Source: Streptomyces sp. NBC_00078 (GTDB taxonomy: Bacteria; Actinomycetota; Actinomycetes; Streptomycetales; Streptomycetaceae). Taken from it: DNA of 64,000 nucleotides. The DNA is taken from contig NZ_JAPELX010000001.1 in the NCBI RefSeq assembly GCF_026343335.1, positions 1 through 64,000 of the forward strand, in the 5' to 3' direction. Position numbers and translations under genes: made by a program. How positions within the stretch are numbered: position 1 is the stretch's first letter; every line of letters starts with the position of its first letter. The notes below the pieces were generated by a model, which did not search any database, was not told where the DNA came from, and worked only from the letters and a program-made list of their open reading frames with translations. Below are positions 35,159 to 43,801 of the stretch, in pieces.

Positions 35159-35422
35159 CTAGCGCTGGAACGCGGCGTCAGCTCCGCCGAAGCTGTCCTT
35201 CTGGCCCAGGTCCAGGTTCCCTTCGGTACCCAGGCCCGCGGCCTGGTCGTCAAATGCGGGGCCCTGCCAGTCCTGGTTCACCTGGCTGCTGGTCCCGAAG
35301 CTTTCCTGGCTGCCGGTCCCGAAGGCGCCCTCGTCACCGGTGTCAGCGTTGGCAGCGGACGCGCCGCCCAGGACGACCAGGGCCCCCAGAGCGGTAGCGG
35401 CAACGGCGATACGGATACGCAT
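35159..35422 (-). CDS. Small secreted protein
   Basis: 87 residues with a clear Sec signal peptide (MRIRIAVAATALGALVVLGG, cleavage likely after ANA). The mature part is acidic, rich in Gly, Ser, Phe and Gln, and contains a near repeat (GTGSQESFGTSSQVN). GGGAG precedes the ATG. Family not recognised; possibly a chaplin-like or matrix protein, but it has no chaplin domain. Confidence 0.7.
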   Translation of the reverse strand: MRIRIAVAATALGALVVLGGASAANADTGDEGAFGTGSQESFGTSSQVNQDWQGPAFDDQAAGLGTEGNLDLGQKDSFGGADAAFQR

Positions 35423-36017
35423 GGATACTCCCGAGAAGTAGATGCTGTTGTCCCATGAACATCACCCTCAAAACGACAGAGAGTAACCAGGAGCCACTCA
35501 GACGAGTGACGCCCGCCCCGCCAGCACACGCCGGTTTCCCTCGGTGCGGCACGCCAGAAACCCAACCCCCGGCAGCCTGCCACCACCGTCCCGTCCGGTG
35601 GCACCCGCAGGCGTCCTGCCCCGACCACGACAGCCCCCACCGCGCCGCGCGCAGCAGTTGAAACAGCCAACCGGTCCGCCTGCGCAGACCTGCGCGTCGC
35701 CCCCGCCTGGCTGCACCGCACGCGCACCCTGCGCAGAGGGTTCGCGTCCTGGTCACGGCAGCCCATGCACAGTCCATCGCGCAGAGCTGCCGCCATACGC
35801 AGCCGGCACCACTCCACCGCCGCGCGGATGCCCGGCCGGGTTTGAGCGCCTGTAGACCCGTTGCCGGTGTTTGTCATTGAGCCGACAAGGCGCACGATGG
35901 CCACAGAGACGTGAAAAGCCCCGCCCGTCTGCCACGGGGGCGGGCAGGCGGACGGGGCCGCCGGGGGGTCCACTCCGGCCGGCCTGCTCGAAGCCGCCGG
36001 CCGGAGCCACCGGGGCC
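35423..36017. other. Intergenic region with one terminator
   Basis: About 595 bases with no supportable gene. Apart from the terminator at 35918-35958 nothing was recognised. Confidence 0.4.
35918..35958 (-). terminator. Rho-independent terminator
   Basis: A long GC-rich hairpin with about 16-bp arms (GCCCCGCCCGTCTGCC pairing with GGCAGGCGGACGGGGC, one mismatch and one wobble). On the minus strand it is followed by TTTTC. It ends the three small genes at 36018-36597. Confidence 0.7.
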
Positions 36018-36263
36018 TCAGCCCTGCATCTGCGCGGCCCAGACGCGGGTCATGATCCTGAGTAGTTCAGGGTCGATAAGGTCCACGTCGTCCAGGTGAT
36101 CGCGATGAGCGTAGACGTCCTGCCCGGGGCCGGAGTTGCCCATCTCGTGCGCGACCACGACGGCGTCCGCCGGGTCCGTGATCGGTTCGTCGCAGGCCCG
36201 GCACACGCGCGTCCCGATCACGACGTTCCGCCCCGTCCGGGCCGGTGGCACAGGCAGCCGCAT
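36018..36263 (-). CDS. Small protein with CxxC-type motif
   Basis: About 81 residues from the ATG at 36263 (MRLPVPPARTGRNVVIGT). It contains CRACDEPITDPADAVVV and a His-rich YAHRDHLDDVDLIDPELL. It may bind zinc. It overlaps the previous gene by 46 bases. Last of a three-gene minus-strand set of small Cys-containing proteins next to DUF6879/XRE genes. Confidence 0.55.
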   Translation of the reverse strand: MRLPVPPARTGRNVVIGTRVCRACDEPITDPADAVVVAHEMGNSGPGQDVYAHRDHLDDVDLIDPELLRIMTRVWAAQMQG

Positions 36264-36406
36264 CGGGACACCAGCACGATCCCGTTTGAGTGCGGCAGCG
36301 GGACGTCCCGGCTTTGTCGGCACTGGCCGTGCAGGTTGGCGTAGCCGCGTCTCTGCGCCAGCGAGCATTCCGCCGACAGCGTCCGTTCCTCGATCGGGGC
36401 GCTCAT
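36218..36406 (-). CDS. Small Cys-rich protein
   Basis: 62 residues (MSAPIEERTLSAECSLAQRR; LHGQCRQSRDVPLPHS; SRCGCLCHRPG). The ATG overlaps the stop of the upstream small gene (ATGA). The His/Cys pattern at the C-terminus suggests a zinc site. Function unknown. Confidence 0.55.
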   Translation of the reverse strand: MSAPIEERTLSAECSLAQRRGYANLHGQCRQSRDVPLPHSNGIVLVSRCGCLCHRPGRGGTS

Positions 36407-36597
36407 CGTTCGGCCGCCTGGTGGTGGCTGCGCATGGCGATGTTGCAGTCCGTGACCCCGGACAGGTTGCCGTCCCGGCGGGCCACTCCTCGCTCGCGGT
36501 GCAGCGCGCCGCACGCGTCGCAGCCGCGCACCGGCTCGGGTTCGGTTTCGGGAAGGCCCACGTGCACCGGCCCCGCCTGCGTGGTTATGACGTCCAT
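36403..36597 (-). CDS. Small protein with CxxC motif
   Basis: 64 residues (MDVITTQAGPVHVGLPETEP; RGCDACGALHRERGVA; LSGVTDCNIAMRSHHQ). CDAC plus a later Cys/His could bind zinc. First gene of the minus-strand set; the space to 36713 holds the divergent promoters. Confidence 0.55.
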   Translation of the reverse strand: MDVITTQAGPVHVGLPETEPEPVRGCDACGALHRERGVARRDGNLSGVTDCNIAMRSHHQAAER

Positions 36598-36712
36598 CCC
36601 GCGACGCTAGAAACACCTCCGGAGCCGGGGCCATGAACTTGCATGAGCTTGCACGTCAATGTTCCTTTGCGGCAGGCGCTGTTGACGGTATTGAGGCAGG
36701 CCACGAAGGCTG

Positions 36713-37021
36713 GTGCGCGCAAGCCTGAGCAAGCCCGGGGACACGGAAGAATCGGAAGGGACCGTCACGGCCGTTGAGTTCGTCGGGATCGACCCCGACA
36801 CCGACCGCGATCACTGCCCTACCGTGTGGGCGGACCCCGAGGCGCAGGAGGTTGTACTGCAGGGCTGGAAACCTGACGAGGCGACCTGGGCCGCGTGCGA
36901 GGCATCGAGCCCAGCACACGGCCCCGTGCCGGAGACCGAGGCGATCATCCGGATCCCGGCCCGGATGATTCCGATGATCAGAAAGGCGTGCGATGCCGTC
37001 GAGCGGGCCCACGTTCGCTGA
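36713..37021 (+). CDS. Small conserved-looking protein
   Basis: About 102 residues from a GTG. The credible part starts near VEFVGIDPDTDRDHCPTVWA and ends RIPARMIPMIRKACDAVERA. Such proteins usually precede DUF6879 and XRE/DUF5753 genes in Streptomyces, as here. It overlaps the DUF6879 gene by 29 bases. Confidence 0.55.
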   Translation: MRASLSKPGDTEESEGTVTAVEFVGIDPDTDRDHCPTVWADPEAQEVVLQGWKPDEATWAACEASSPAHGPVPETEAIIRIPARMIPMIRKACDAVERAHVR

Positions 37022-37509
37022 TCTCCTGGACGGCTGCCATCACGGGGCCGTCCACCTGGAGATGCGCGACGCATACGCTGCGACCGAGCGGTTCGAGGCG
37101 TGGCGGCGCGGCGAACGGATCAACTGGCAGGATCGGGCGTCGTGGTGGCACCCCTACGACCAGACGATCGCGGACGCGGTCGGCCGGGACGTGGTCATCC
37201 GGCGGGGCCCGGATCGTGTCCGAGCCGGTAAGTGAGTACATCCGCTGGGAGCACTTCGTGACCCGCGAGCTGCTCGAGGCGGGCGAACAGGTTGGCTGGC
37301 TGCCCCGACGCCGGACGACGGACCTGTCCCTGCCCGGCAACGACTTCTGGCTCTTCGACGGCCGGCTGGCCCGTGTGCACCACTTCGACGGTGACGGCGC
37401 GCTGGTGAACGACGAGTTCACCCATGACCCGGGCCTGCTCAAGCACCTGTCGGCGGCCTTCGAACTGGTCTGGGAGCGCGCCGTCCCGCACGAGCCGTAC
37501 CGCATCTGA
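36993..37509 (+). CDS. DUF6879 family protein, frameshifted
   Basis: The N-terminal part (MPSSGPTFADLLDGCHHGAV; RRGERINWQDRASWWHPYD) and the C-terminal part (RIVSEPVSEYIRWEHFVTRE; LPGNDFWLFDG) are in different frames. Removing one G from the G4 run at 37204-37207 joins them into the usual DUF6879 protein of about 172 residues. DUF6879 genes usually accompany XRE/DUF5753 regulators; function unknown. Confidence 0.7.
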
Positions 37510-37523
37510 CGAACGGCCGGCCC

Positions 37524-38391
37524 ATGTCCCCGCACCCGTCCTCCAGCGTCCAGCAGGCGCGCGCATCGCTCGCGGCGCGCCTGCTGGAGATCCGTCTGGA
37601 CGCGCAGATCACCAAGCGTGAACTGGCCGCACGCTGCTCCTGGCACGAGTCCAAGAGCTCACGCATCGAAAACGCCCGCACACCGCCATCCGACGCGGAC
37701 ATCCGGGCCTGGTGCACGGCGTGCGGGGCGGCCTACCGGGCGCCGGGCCTGATCGCCGCCAACCGGCGCACCGAAGCCATGTACGTCGAGTGGCGACGCC
37801 TTCAACGCACTGGACTGCGCCGCCTCCGGGAGTCCGGCGCGGGACTCTACCAGCGCACCCGCCTGTTCCGGATCTACTGCTCGGACGTGGTAGCCGGCTT
37901 CCTCCAAGCACCCGGCTACGCGAGTGCACTCCTGACTTCGATCGCCGCCTTCCGCGGCACACCGGACGGCGTCAGCGCGGCAGTGCAGGCGCGCATGCGG
38001 CGCAACGTGGTCACATGCCAGGGCGACCACCGCTTCGCGTTCATCCTGGAGGAATCCGTCCTGCGCTACCGGATCGGCGACACCGACACCATGGCCGCCC
38101 AACTCGGCCACCTGCTCTCGGCCATGGCTTTGCCGTCCGTGTCCCTCGGCGTCATCCCCTTCACGGCCGCGCGGACCGTATGGCCCATGGCAACCTTCAC
38201 CGTCTTCGACGACACGCGAGTACACGCCGACACCCTGGACGCCGTCACAACCCTCACCCACCCGGCCAAGTCACCCTCCACGGCCGGCCTCGGCGGAACG
38301 TGTCCGCTCCCTCGCGGCGCAGGGCGGTCACCAGCTTGCCGAAGCAGCGAGGGCTCAGCCCTGTGAACGGGCCTATCCAGGACGGCTGTGA
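37524..38391 (+). CDS. XRE regulator with DUF5753 (Scr1/WhiJ-like), frameshifted at the end
   Basis: The N-terminal helix-turn-helix (ITKRELAARCSWHESKSSRI) is followed by the DUF5753 domain (YQRTRLFRIYCSDVVAGFLQ; FAFILEESVLRYRIG; SVSLGVIPFTAARTVWPMA; FTVFDDTRVHADTLDA). After HPAK the expected ending is spread over two other frames: VTLHGR, then SAERVRSLAAQGGHQLAEAA. One missing G at each of two points near 38270 and 38286 explains this; the true stop would be at 38389. Members regulate development and pair with small partner proteins. Confidence 0.75.
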
Positions 38392-38460
38392 CGCCGTGAT
38401 CACACCAGCCACGAGAAGATCGTCCCACCGCGCTGCGAACCGCCCGAGACGGAGGCACAC

Positions 38461-38754
38461 ATGGAGACAGACTTGGTCAGTCGCTTGGAGGAGGCGGCGG
38501 ATCGTTTCGTGACCCCCCTGCGCATGAACGAGGGGTTCGATGAGCAGGCGCTCCTTCAGCTGCATGAGGAGATCGATCGGTGCGGGACGGCGTGGAGGGG
38601 AGCAACCCACGTCCCGAAGCGTGCCGCGTTGATCCTCGCCGAACTCTCCCCAGCGATCGAGGCTTGCGCCTGGCTGTACGAAGGGGACATGCGTCAGCGG
38701 ATCCAGGAGGCCGGGGTGATGATGTCAGAGGCAGTGATCGCTGCTCTGGACTGA
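38461..38754 (+). CDS. Small alpha-helical protein, unknown
   Basis: 97 residues, mostly helical and acidic (METDLVSRLEEAADRFVTPL; LLQLHEEIDRCGTAWRG; LYEGDMRQRIQEAGVMM). It lies just before an insertion sequence and 70 bases after the XRE/DUF5753 gene. No family recognised. Confidence 0.5.
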   Translation: METDLVSRLEEAADRFVTPLRMNEGFDEQALLQLHEEIDRCGTAWRGATHVPKRAALILAELSPAIEACAWLYEGDMRQRIQEAGVMMSEAVIAALD

Positions 38755-38869
38755 GCGCCTCCCACGCCGCCGTGCCACGCACCTACCTGTAGGCACCAGC
38801 GGGAAGATGCACGAGCGGTGCAGCACAACAGGCGCTACAGACGAGTCCAGTGTTGCGGGACAACTCTTA

Positions 38870-40557
38870 GGGCTTGCAGATCATCAAGGTGTTGCTTCCC
38901 GTTCCGTGGCTCGTTGATGTGGTATGCGCATTCCGGACGAGATCTGTGCCCAAGTCACCATGAAGTTCGGGGTGTTGTTCCCGCATCTGGATGAGCGGCA
39001 ACGACGGCTGCTCATGGCCGCAGAGGCCCGTGCGCTGGGACACGGTGGCGTTCGGGCCGTCGCGCGGTCGGCCTCGGTGAGTGAGACCACGGTCCGCAAG
39101 GGCGTGTCCGAGTTGGAGGCCGGCGAGGAGCCTCTGGGACGGGTGCGGCGGCCGGGCGGAGGCCGCAAGAGGGTCGCAGATCTCGATCCGGGGCTACGGC
39201 CGGCTCTCCTGGCGCTTGTCGAGCCGGACGAGCGAGGCGATCCGATGTCGCCGCTGCGGTGGACGGTGAAGTCGACCCGCACGTTGGCACAAGAGCTCTC
39301 CCGGACCGGTCACAAAGTCAGTGCGAACACCGTCGCGGACCTGCTGCGGGAGGAAGGCTTCAGTCTGCAGGCCAACGCCAAGACCATCGAGGGAAGCCAA
39401 CATCCCGACCGAGATGCCCAGTTCCGCTATCTCAACGAGCAGGCCCGTGATCACCGGGACGCTGGCCAGCCGGTAATCAGTGTGGACACCAAGAAGAAGG
39501 AGCTCGTCGGCGAGTTCAAGAACAACGGCCGCCAGTGGCGGCCTGCGGCTGATCCGGCGCCGGTGAACGTCCATGACTTCGCCGACCCCCAGCTGGGCAA
39601 GGCCGTCCCGTACGGGATCTACGACCTTGCGGCGAACACCGGCTGGGTCAACGTGGGCACTGATCACGACACCGCCGCATTCGCGGTGGAATCGATCCGC
39701 CGCTGGTGGTGCGGCCAGGGCCGGGCTGCCTACCCGCAGGCGACGCGACTGCTCATCACCGCCGACGCGGGCGGCTCGAACGGCTACCGCACCCGGGCCT
39801 GGAAGCTCGAACTCGCCCGGCTCGCGGCCGAAACAGGACTGACGATCACCGTGTGCCACCTGCCGCCGGGCACATCGAAGTGGAACAAGATCGAGCACCG
39901 GCTCTTCTCGCACATCACCATGAACTGGCGCGGCCGCCCGCTGACCAGCCATGAAGTCATTGTCCAGTCCATCGCCGCGACCACCACCCGCACCGGACTG
40001 CGTGTCATGGCCGAGTTGGACACCAACGTCTACCCCACCGGAGTCCAGGTCGGCGACGCGGAGATGGCGTCCCTGCCACTGACCCGACACGCCTTCCACG
40101 GCGACTGGAACTATGCCCTGCACCCCCAGCCCTGCCCAGCACCCCGGGCTTCGCACAAACCGGCCCCGGAGTGGGACCCCGCTTTCCTGTCTGACCCCGC
40201 GCTGACCGGCATGTCCCGGCAGCAACTGAGCGATCTCACCAACACTTTGGCCCTCCACGGCGACGTCAAGCGCGGCCGCCCGCCCCGGCTCGCCTTCCCC
40301 GACCAGGTCCTGGCAGCCGTCCTTCACCTGCGGGCTGCCCTGGCCGCAGAGCCCCTCGCCGTGCTGTTCGACAGCAGCCGGACCGCTATGCACCGCACCC
40401 TGCTGAAGATCAGGACGCTTCTGCAGGCGCACAGCATCGTCATCCCGCCGGCGGCCACTCCGCCCTCTGCCCTCGCTGCGCTCCAGGCTCGGGTTCGAGC
40501 CCTGAGTAGCGACACCAGCAGCATGATCAAGACAACGCGTTAATGATCTGCAAGCCC
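38870..40557. mobile_element. Complete insertion sequence, ISAzo13-type
   Basis: 1688 bp bounded by 15-bp perfect inverted repeats (GGGCTTGCAGATCAT at 38870-38884 and its complement at 40543-40557). A TTA duplication lies on each side (38867-38869 and 40558-40560). It carries one intact transposase gene. Confidence 0.85.
38924..40543 (+). CDS. ISAzo13-family DDE transposase
   Basis: 539 residues, apparently intact. An N-terminal helix-turn-helix (GVRAVARSASVSETTVRKGV) is followed by a DDE catalytic core: Asp in VISVDTKKKELVGEF, Asp in LLITADAGGSNGYR, Glu in GTSKWNKIEHRLFSH. The stop codon lies in the right inverted repeat. Intact frame and repeats suggest recent insertion. Confidence 0.9.
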   Translation: MRIPDEICAQVTMKFGVLFPHLDERQRRLLMAAEARALGHGGVRAVARSASVSETTVRKGVSELEAGEEPLGRVRRPGGGRKRVADLDPGLRPALLALVEPDERGDPMSPLRWTVKSTRTLAQELSRTGHKVSANTVADLLREEGFSLQANAKTIEGSQHPDRDAQFRYLNEQARDHRDAGQPVISVDTKKKELVGEFKNNGRQWRPAADPAPVNVHDFADPQLGKAVPYGIYDLAANTGWVNVGTDHDTAAFAVESIRRWWCGQGRAAYPQATRLLITADAGGSNGYRTRAWKLELARLAAETGLTITVCHLPPGTSKWNKIEHRLFSHITMNWRGRPLTSHEVIVQSIAATTTRTGLRVMAELDTNVYPTGVQVGDAEMASLPLTRHAFHGDWNYALHPQPCPAPRASHKPAPEWDPAFLSDPALTGMSRQQLSDLTNTLALHGDVKRGRPPRLAFPDQVLAAVLHLRAALAAEPLAVLFDSSRTAMHRTLLKIRTLLQAHSIVIPPAATPPSALAALQARVRALSSDTSSMIKTTR

Positions 40558-40574
40558 TTAGCTAGGGTGCGGAC

Positions 40575-41423
40575 GTGACCATCGAGCTGCCCTTTCGTCC
40601 GCTCCCCATCGACCAGCAAGACGTTCGCTACGCCTACGGGCCCGATTCGGATAGGAAGCCGGGCGTCCCCGCCGGCTCGACCGTGGAGTTCGACTGGTGC
40701 GAGAGCACGATCTACCCCGGCACCACGAGGCGGTACTGGGTTCATGTGCCCGCGCAATACGACCCCTCCGAACCCGCGTCGCTGATGGTGTTCCAGGACG
40801 GATGGTGGTACCTGGATCCGGACGGGCAGGTACGCGGCGCCATCGTGTTGGACAACCTCATCCACCGTGACGAGATCCCGGTCACTATCGGCGTCTTCGT
40901 CGACCCCGGCGTACTCAAGAACGCCGAACAATCGAAGAACCGCAACGCCGAGTACGACGCGTTCGACGACCGCTACGTCACCTTTCTCCTGACTGAGATC
41001 ATCCCCCAGGTCACACGGCGCTACTCGATCGCCGAGGACGCCGACCAATGGGCCATCTGCGGAGGCAGCAGCGGCGGCAACTGCGCCCTCACGGCTGCGT
41101 GGATGCGCCCGGACAAGTTCCGGCGAGTCATCTGCTACCTCTCCAGCTTCACGCAGATGCCGAACGGAAACCCGTACCCTGCCCTGATCCCCAGCGCACC
41201 CCGCAAACCGCTACGAATCTTCATGCAGGCAGGCCACCGCGACCTCAATTGGAACGGGCCCGAAAGGAACTGGCTCGCCAGCAATCTGCGTGTGGCAGCC
41301 GCCCTCGCGGAAGCGGGCTACGACTTTCGTCTCGTCCTCGGCGACGGTGGCCACAGCCCCAACCACGGCGGAGTCCTACTTCCCGATGCGCTCCGCTGGC
41401 TATGGCGCTCAGCTACGACCTGA
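40575..41423 (+). CDS. Alpha/beta hydrolase, esterase D / enterochelin-esterase-like
   Basis: 282 residues from a GTG 17 bases beyond the IS end. Features: RRYWVHVPAQYDPSEPASLM, VFQDGW, nucleophile CGGSSGGNCAL, Asp region MQAGHRDLNW and His region GGHSPNHGGVLLPDALRW. This is the fold of Fes/IroE-type esterases that cut trilactone siderophores, though many relatives act on other esters. The IS may have displaced its native promoter. Confidence 0.82.
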   Translation: MTIELPFRPLPIDQQDVRYAYGPDSDRKPGVPAGSTVEFDWCESTIYPGTTRRYWVHVPAQYDPSEPASLMVFQDGWWYLDPDGQVRGAIVLDNLIHRDEIPVTIGVFVDPGVLKNAEQSKNRNAEYDAFDDRYVTFLLTEIIPQVTRRYSIAEDADQWAICGGSSGGNCALTAAWMRPDKFRRVICYLSSFTQMPNGNPYPALIPSAPRKPLRIFMQAGHRDLNWNGPERNWLASNLRVAAALAEAGYDFRLVLGDGGHSPNHGGVLLPDALRWLWRSATT

Positions 41424-41463
41424 CGAAACCTGCCCGAACGATCACTCCAACCGAACTGCACCC

Positions 41464-41700
41464 ATCATCTGAGCGAAGTCCCGCACGAGTCCATGGGTTT
41501 GCTGCAGCCCCGGGCAGGCGTCAAGTACCGTCTTGAGCTGCCAGTTCTCGTCCTCGGTGAGTGTGTCGGGGTACCAAGTGATTCAGCCGACGACGGTGCG
41601 GACCGAGAGCGCCGCGGCGGCCCGGGCGGGTGCGTCGGGCCACTGCAGGCGGCTGCGGGACCAGCTCGCAGGCTGCTGCAGGGCACCGGATGACCGCGGT
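41464..41700 (-). pseudogene. ISL3-type transposase remnant (C-terminal part)
   Basis: The minus strand encodes WYPDTLTEDENWQLKTVLDA and then CPGLQQTHGLVRDFAQMM, the C-terminal pattern of ISL3-family transposases. A stop and frame changes lie just upstream. The stretch from 41424 to 41951 has no intact gene. Confidence 0.55.
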
Positions 41701-41737
41701 GGACGAGTTCCTTGCTTAACCCCGACCGGCAATTGGA

Positions 41738-41923
41738 TCACTTGAGGCGTCGGGTGGTGGGGCGGCCGTCCCAGCGGTAGCGGTTGGTTGCTCGCCGGAT
41801 GAACATACGGAGCGTGACCAGAGCGGCAGCCAGGGACAGGTAGAAATCAACGATCCCGCCGCTCTTCTCCGTGCAGTGCCGGGTTTCGGCGCCCGGGACG
41901 TGCCCGTCCCGGGCGCCGGACAC
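41738..41923 (-). pseudogene. Possible IS5-type transposase C-terminal remnant
   Basis: The last 40 residues of this frame (IVDFYLSLAAALVTLRMFIR; TNRYRWDGRPTTRRLK) look like the ends of IS5-type DDE transposases. The N-terminal portion is not similar to anything I recognise. Confidence 0.4.
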
Positions 41924-41951
41924 GCCGCAGTGCGCGTGCCGTCGGCTGAGG

Positions 41952-42314
41952 TCAGCCCCGTTGGAGGCGGTCGGTGTCGGGGACCGCGAGGATGATGACC
42001 TCGCCGAAGGACGCGCCCTGGTAGCCGTAGTCGGTGTTGCGTACCCGCAGCCGGCGCGGGGTGGCCTCGATGATCTGGACCGTGACGGGTTCTGCGCGGT
42101 CGGGCACGGTCAGGAGCCATGGCTCGGCCAGGCAGCTGAGGCCGGTGGACTGAAGGACGTGCCGGGCCTGGTCCTGGTCGGTCGGTGCGGCAAGGGGGTA
42201 GCCGAAGACGGTGACCGGGATGAACTGAACGGGTGTGCCGTTGACCGGGCACAGGTAGCCGAGGAGCTCGTTGTCCTGGGGGCGGTGGTGACGGATCCAG
42301 TTGGTGGGGATCAC
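41952..42314 (-). CDS. Hypothetical protein, 120 residues
   Basis: A compact, probably beta-rich protein (MIPTNWIRHHRPQDNELLGY; VNGTPVQFIPVTVFGYPLA; CLAEPWLLTVPDRAEPVTVQ). Codon use and composition look genuine. Downstream of the MerR gene on the same strand. No family recognised. Confidence 0.55.
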   Translation of the reverse strand: MIPTNWIRHHRPQDNELLGYLCPVNGTPVQFIPVTVFGYPLAAPTDQDQARHVLQSTGLSCLAEPWLLTVPDRAEPVTVQIIEATPRRLRVRNTDYGYQGASFGEVIILAVPDTDRLQRG

Positions 42315-42438
42315 GGCGGGTTCCTGTTCGGTGCGCGATTCGGGGCGTGCCGCATCGGGAGGCTGCGGCCGGGCCGCACCGTCCAGGAAGGTCCAGGGGT
42401 GCGCCGGGAGTCTGCAGCCTCCCGGCGACGCGCGGGGG

Positions 42439-43194
42439 TCAGCTCAGGCGGGCATCGGCGTAGGCGGCCATCGCGTCGCGCTGGTATTCGGCCAGGCCGT
42501 CAGCGACCTGGTCGTAAACCGACCGCCACTGCGGGTCGGTGACATAGGCCTGGCCCAGGGCCTTAAACGCGGCCCCGTTCGGGGTCCACATCCGGCTCAG
42601 GCTCTGGTACTGCGTGTCCACCTCGGCCTGCACCGCCGGGTCGGCCACCGGCGTGCCGGCCGCCATGAGCGCGGCCAATCGCACCAGCAGCGCGGTAGCC
42701 TCCTGCTGCAGCCGCTCGTGGTCCTGCGCGGTGAGTGTGTCGGCGAACTGCTGGGACTGCTCGGCCTCCTGCGGCCACTGCTTGCTCGCCGGGTCCTGGT
42801 AGCGCGAGGTGTCGAACCCCTCGAACAGGTTCTCGTGCTCCATCGTCGACATGTCGTGGTCCTTCCTGTCCTGCAACGCGGCGATGGTGCGGCTGACGGT
42901 GCGGGCCAGCGTGTCCAGGCGGTCCCGCTCGGCCACAAGCCGCCGGTGGTGCACCCGAAGCGCCTCCACCTGATCGACCTGCTCGGCCAGTACCACCCCG
43001 ATCTCGACCAGCCCGAGGCCCAGCTCCCGCATCACGAGGATCTGCTGCAGCCGCAGCAACTCCCTCTCCTCGTAGTAGCGGTAGCCGTTGCTCCCGACCC
43101 ATGCCGGAGGCAGCAGGCCTACCTCGTCGTAATGGCGCAGCGTCCGCGATGTCACACCCGACATCCGGGCCACCTCTGCGGTCGACCAGGCCAT
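42439..43194 (-). CDS. MerR/TipA-like regulator with TipAS domain
   Basis: 251 residues from the ATG at 43194, with GGAG six bases upstream. The winged helix has the MerR pattern WSTAEVARMSGVTSRTLRHY and NGYRYYEERELLRLQQILV. A dimer coiled coil follows, then a TipAS effector domain (LFEGFDTSRYQDPA; SLSRMWTPNGAAFKALGQAY). TipA proteins bind thiopeptide and other drugs and switch on export genes. It is the closest regulator gene to the second cluster but lies beyond an ISL3 remnant. Confidence 0.9.
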   Translation of the reverse strand: MAWSTAEVARMSGVTSRTLRHYDEVGLLPPAWVGSNGYRYYEERELLRLQQILVMRELGLGLVEIGVVLAEQVDQVEALRVHHRRLVAERDRLDTLARTVSRTIAALQDRKDHDMSTMEHENLFEGFDTSRYQDPASKQWPQEAEQSQQFADTLTAQDHERLQQEATALLVRLAALMAAGTPVADPAVQAEVDTQYQSLSRMWTPNGAAFKALGQAYVTDPQWRSVYDQVADGLAEYQRDAMAAYADARLS

Positions 43195-43499
43195 CACCGT
43201 CTCCCATCCCGACCGTACTGTCCGGCCACACACGACTGTAGAAGTTGACGCAACGGCAAGGTCAACCACACGCGGGGCACCAGGCCGATGTCACCCTCCG
43301 TAGCAACGATCAGAACTCAACCACGCCCCGTTGCAGGAAACTCACCGCAGTACGTGATCCCAGGCAGCACCTACTGCCGGTCTGTCTAACTCGATGACGG
43401 TGATCTTGCCGTCGGATTCATCGATGACCGGCCCCGCCCGAGGACGAGTTCCATCTGCCGCTCGGATACCTCCTGCCACCGATGAGCCCGAGCGCGTAC

Positions 43500-43687
43500 A
43501 CGCCGCAGGACGGGTCTATGCCCGGCTTGCTACCCAACTGCGCCTTGGCGCTGGGCGGATGACGCTGCTGCGCAGGGTCATGGCGTTACAGGACCCGCAG
43601 TTCACCACGCCGCGGGTGCTCGGGGCGGACGATTTCGCCACCCGGCGCGGCCTCCTGGACTCTTGTCCGATCGGTCACTCGGCGTAG
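43500..43687 (+). pseudogene. ISL3-type transposase remnant (internal part)
   Basis: The plus strand encodes RVYARLATQLRLGAGRMTLL followed by FTTPRVLGADDFATRRG, the conserved VLGVDDFAxRRG block with the first catalytic Asp of ISL3 transposases. It then ends abruptly. Apart from this, the 600 bases between the MerR gene and the PapA-like gene hold nothing recognisable. Confidence 0.6.
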
Positions 43688-43801
43688 TGCCGTCCCGGTC
43701 TCCTTCTGTACAGCGGCCGGGTGTGGGTGAGGAGACCGGTTCGAGTGACTTGGAGTAGCCGGTATGCCGTGGTGGACCGTTCGATGGGCGCGGGCCGTGG
43801 A

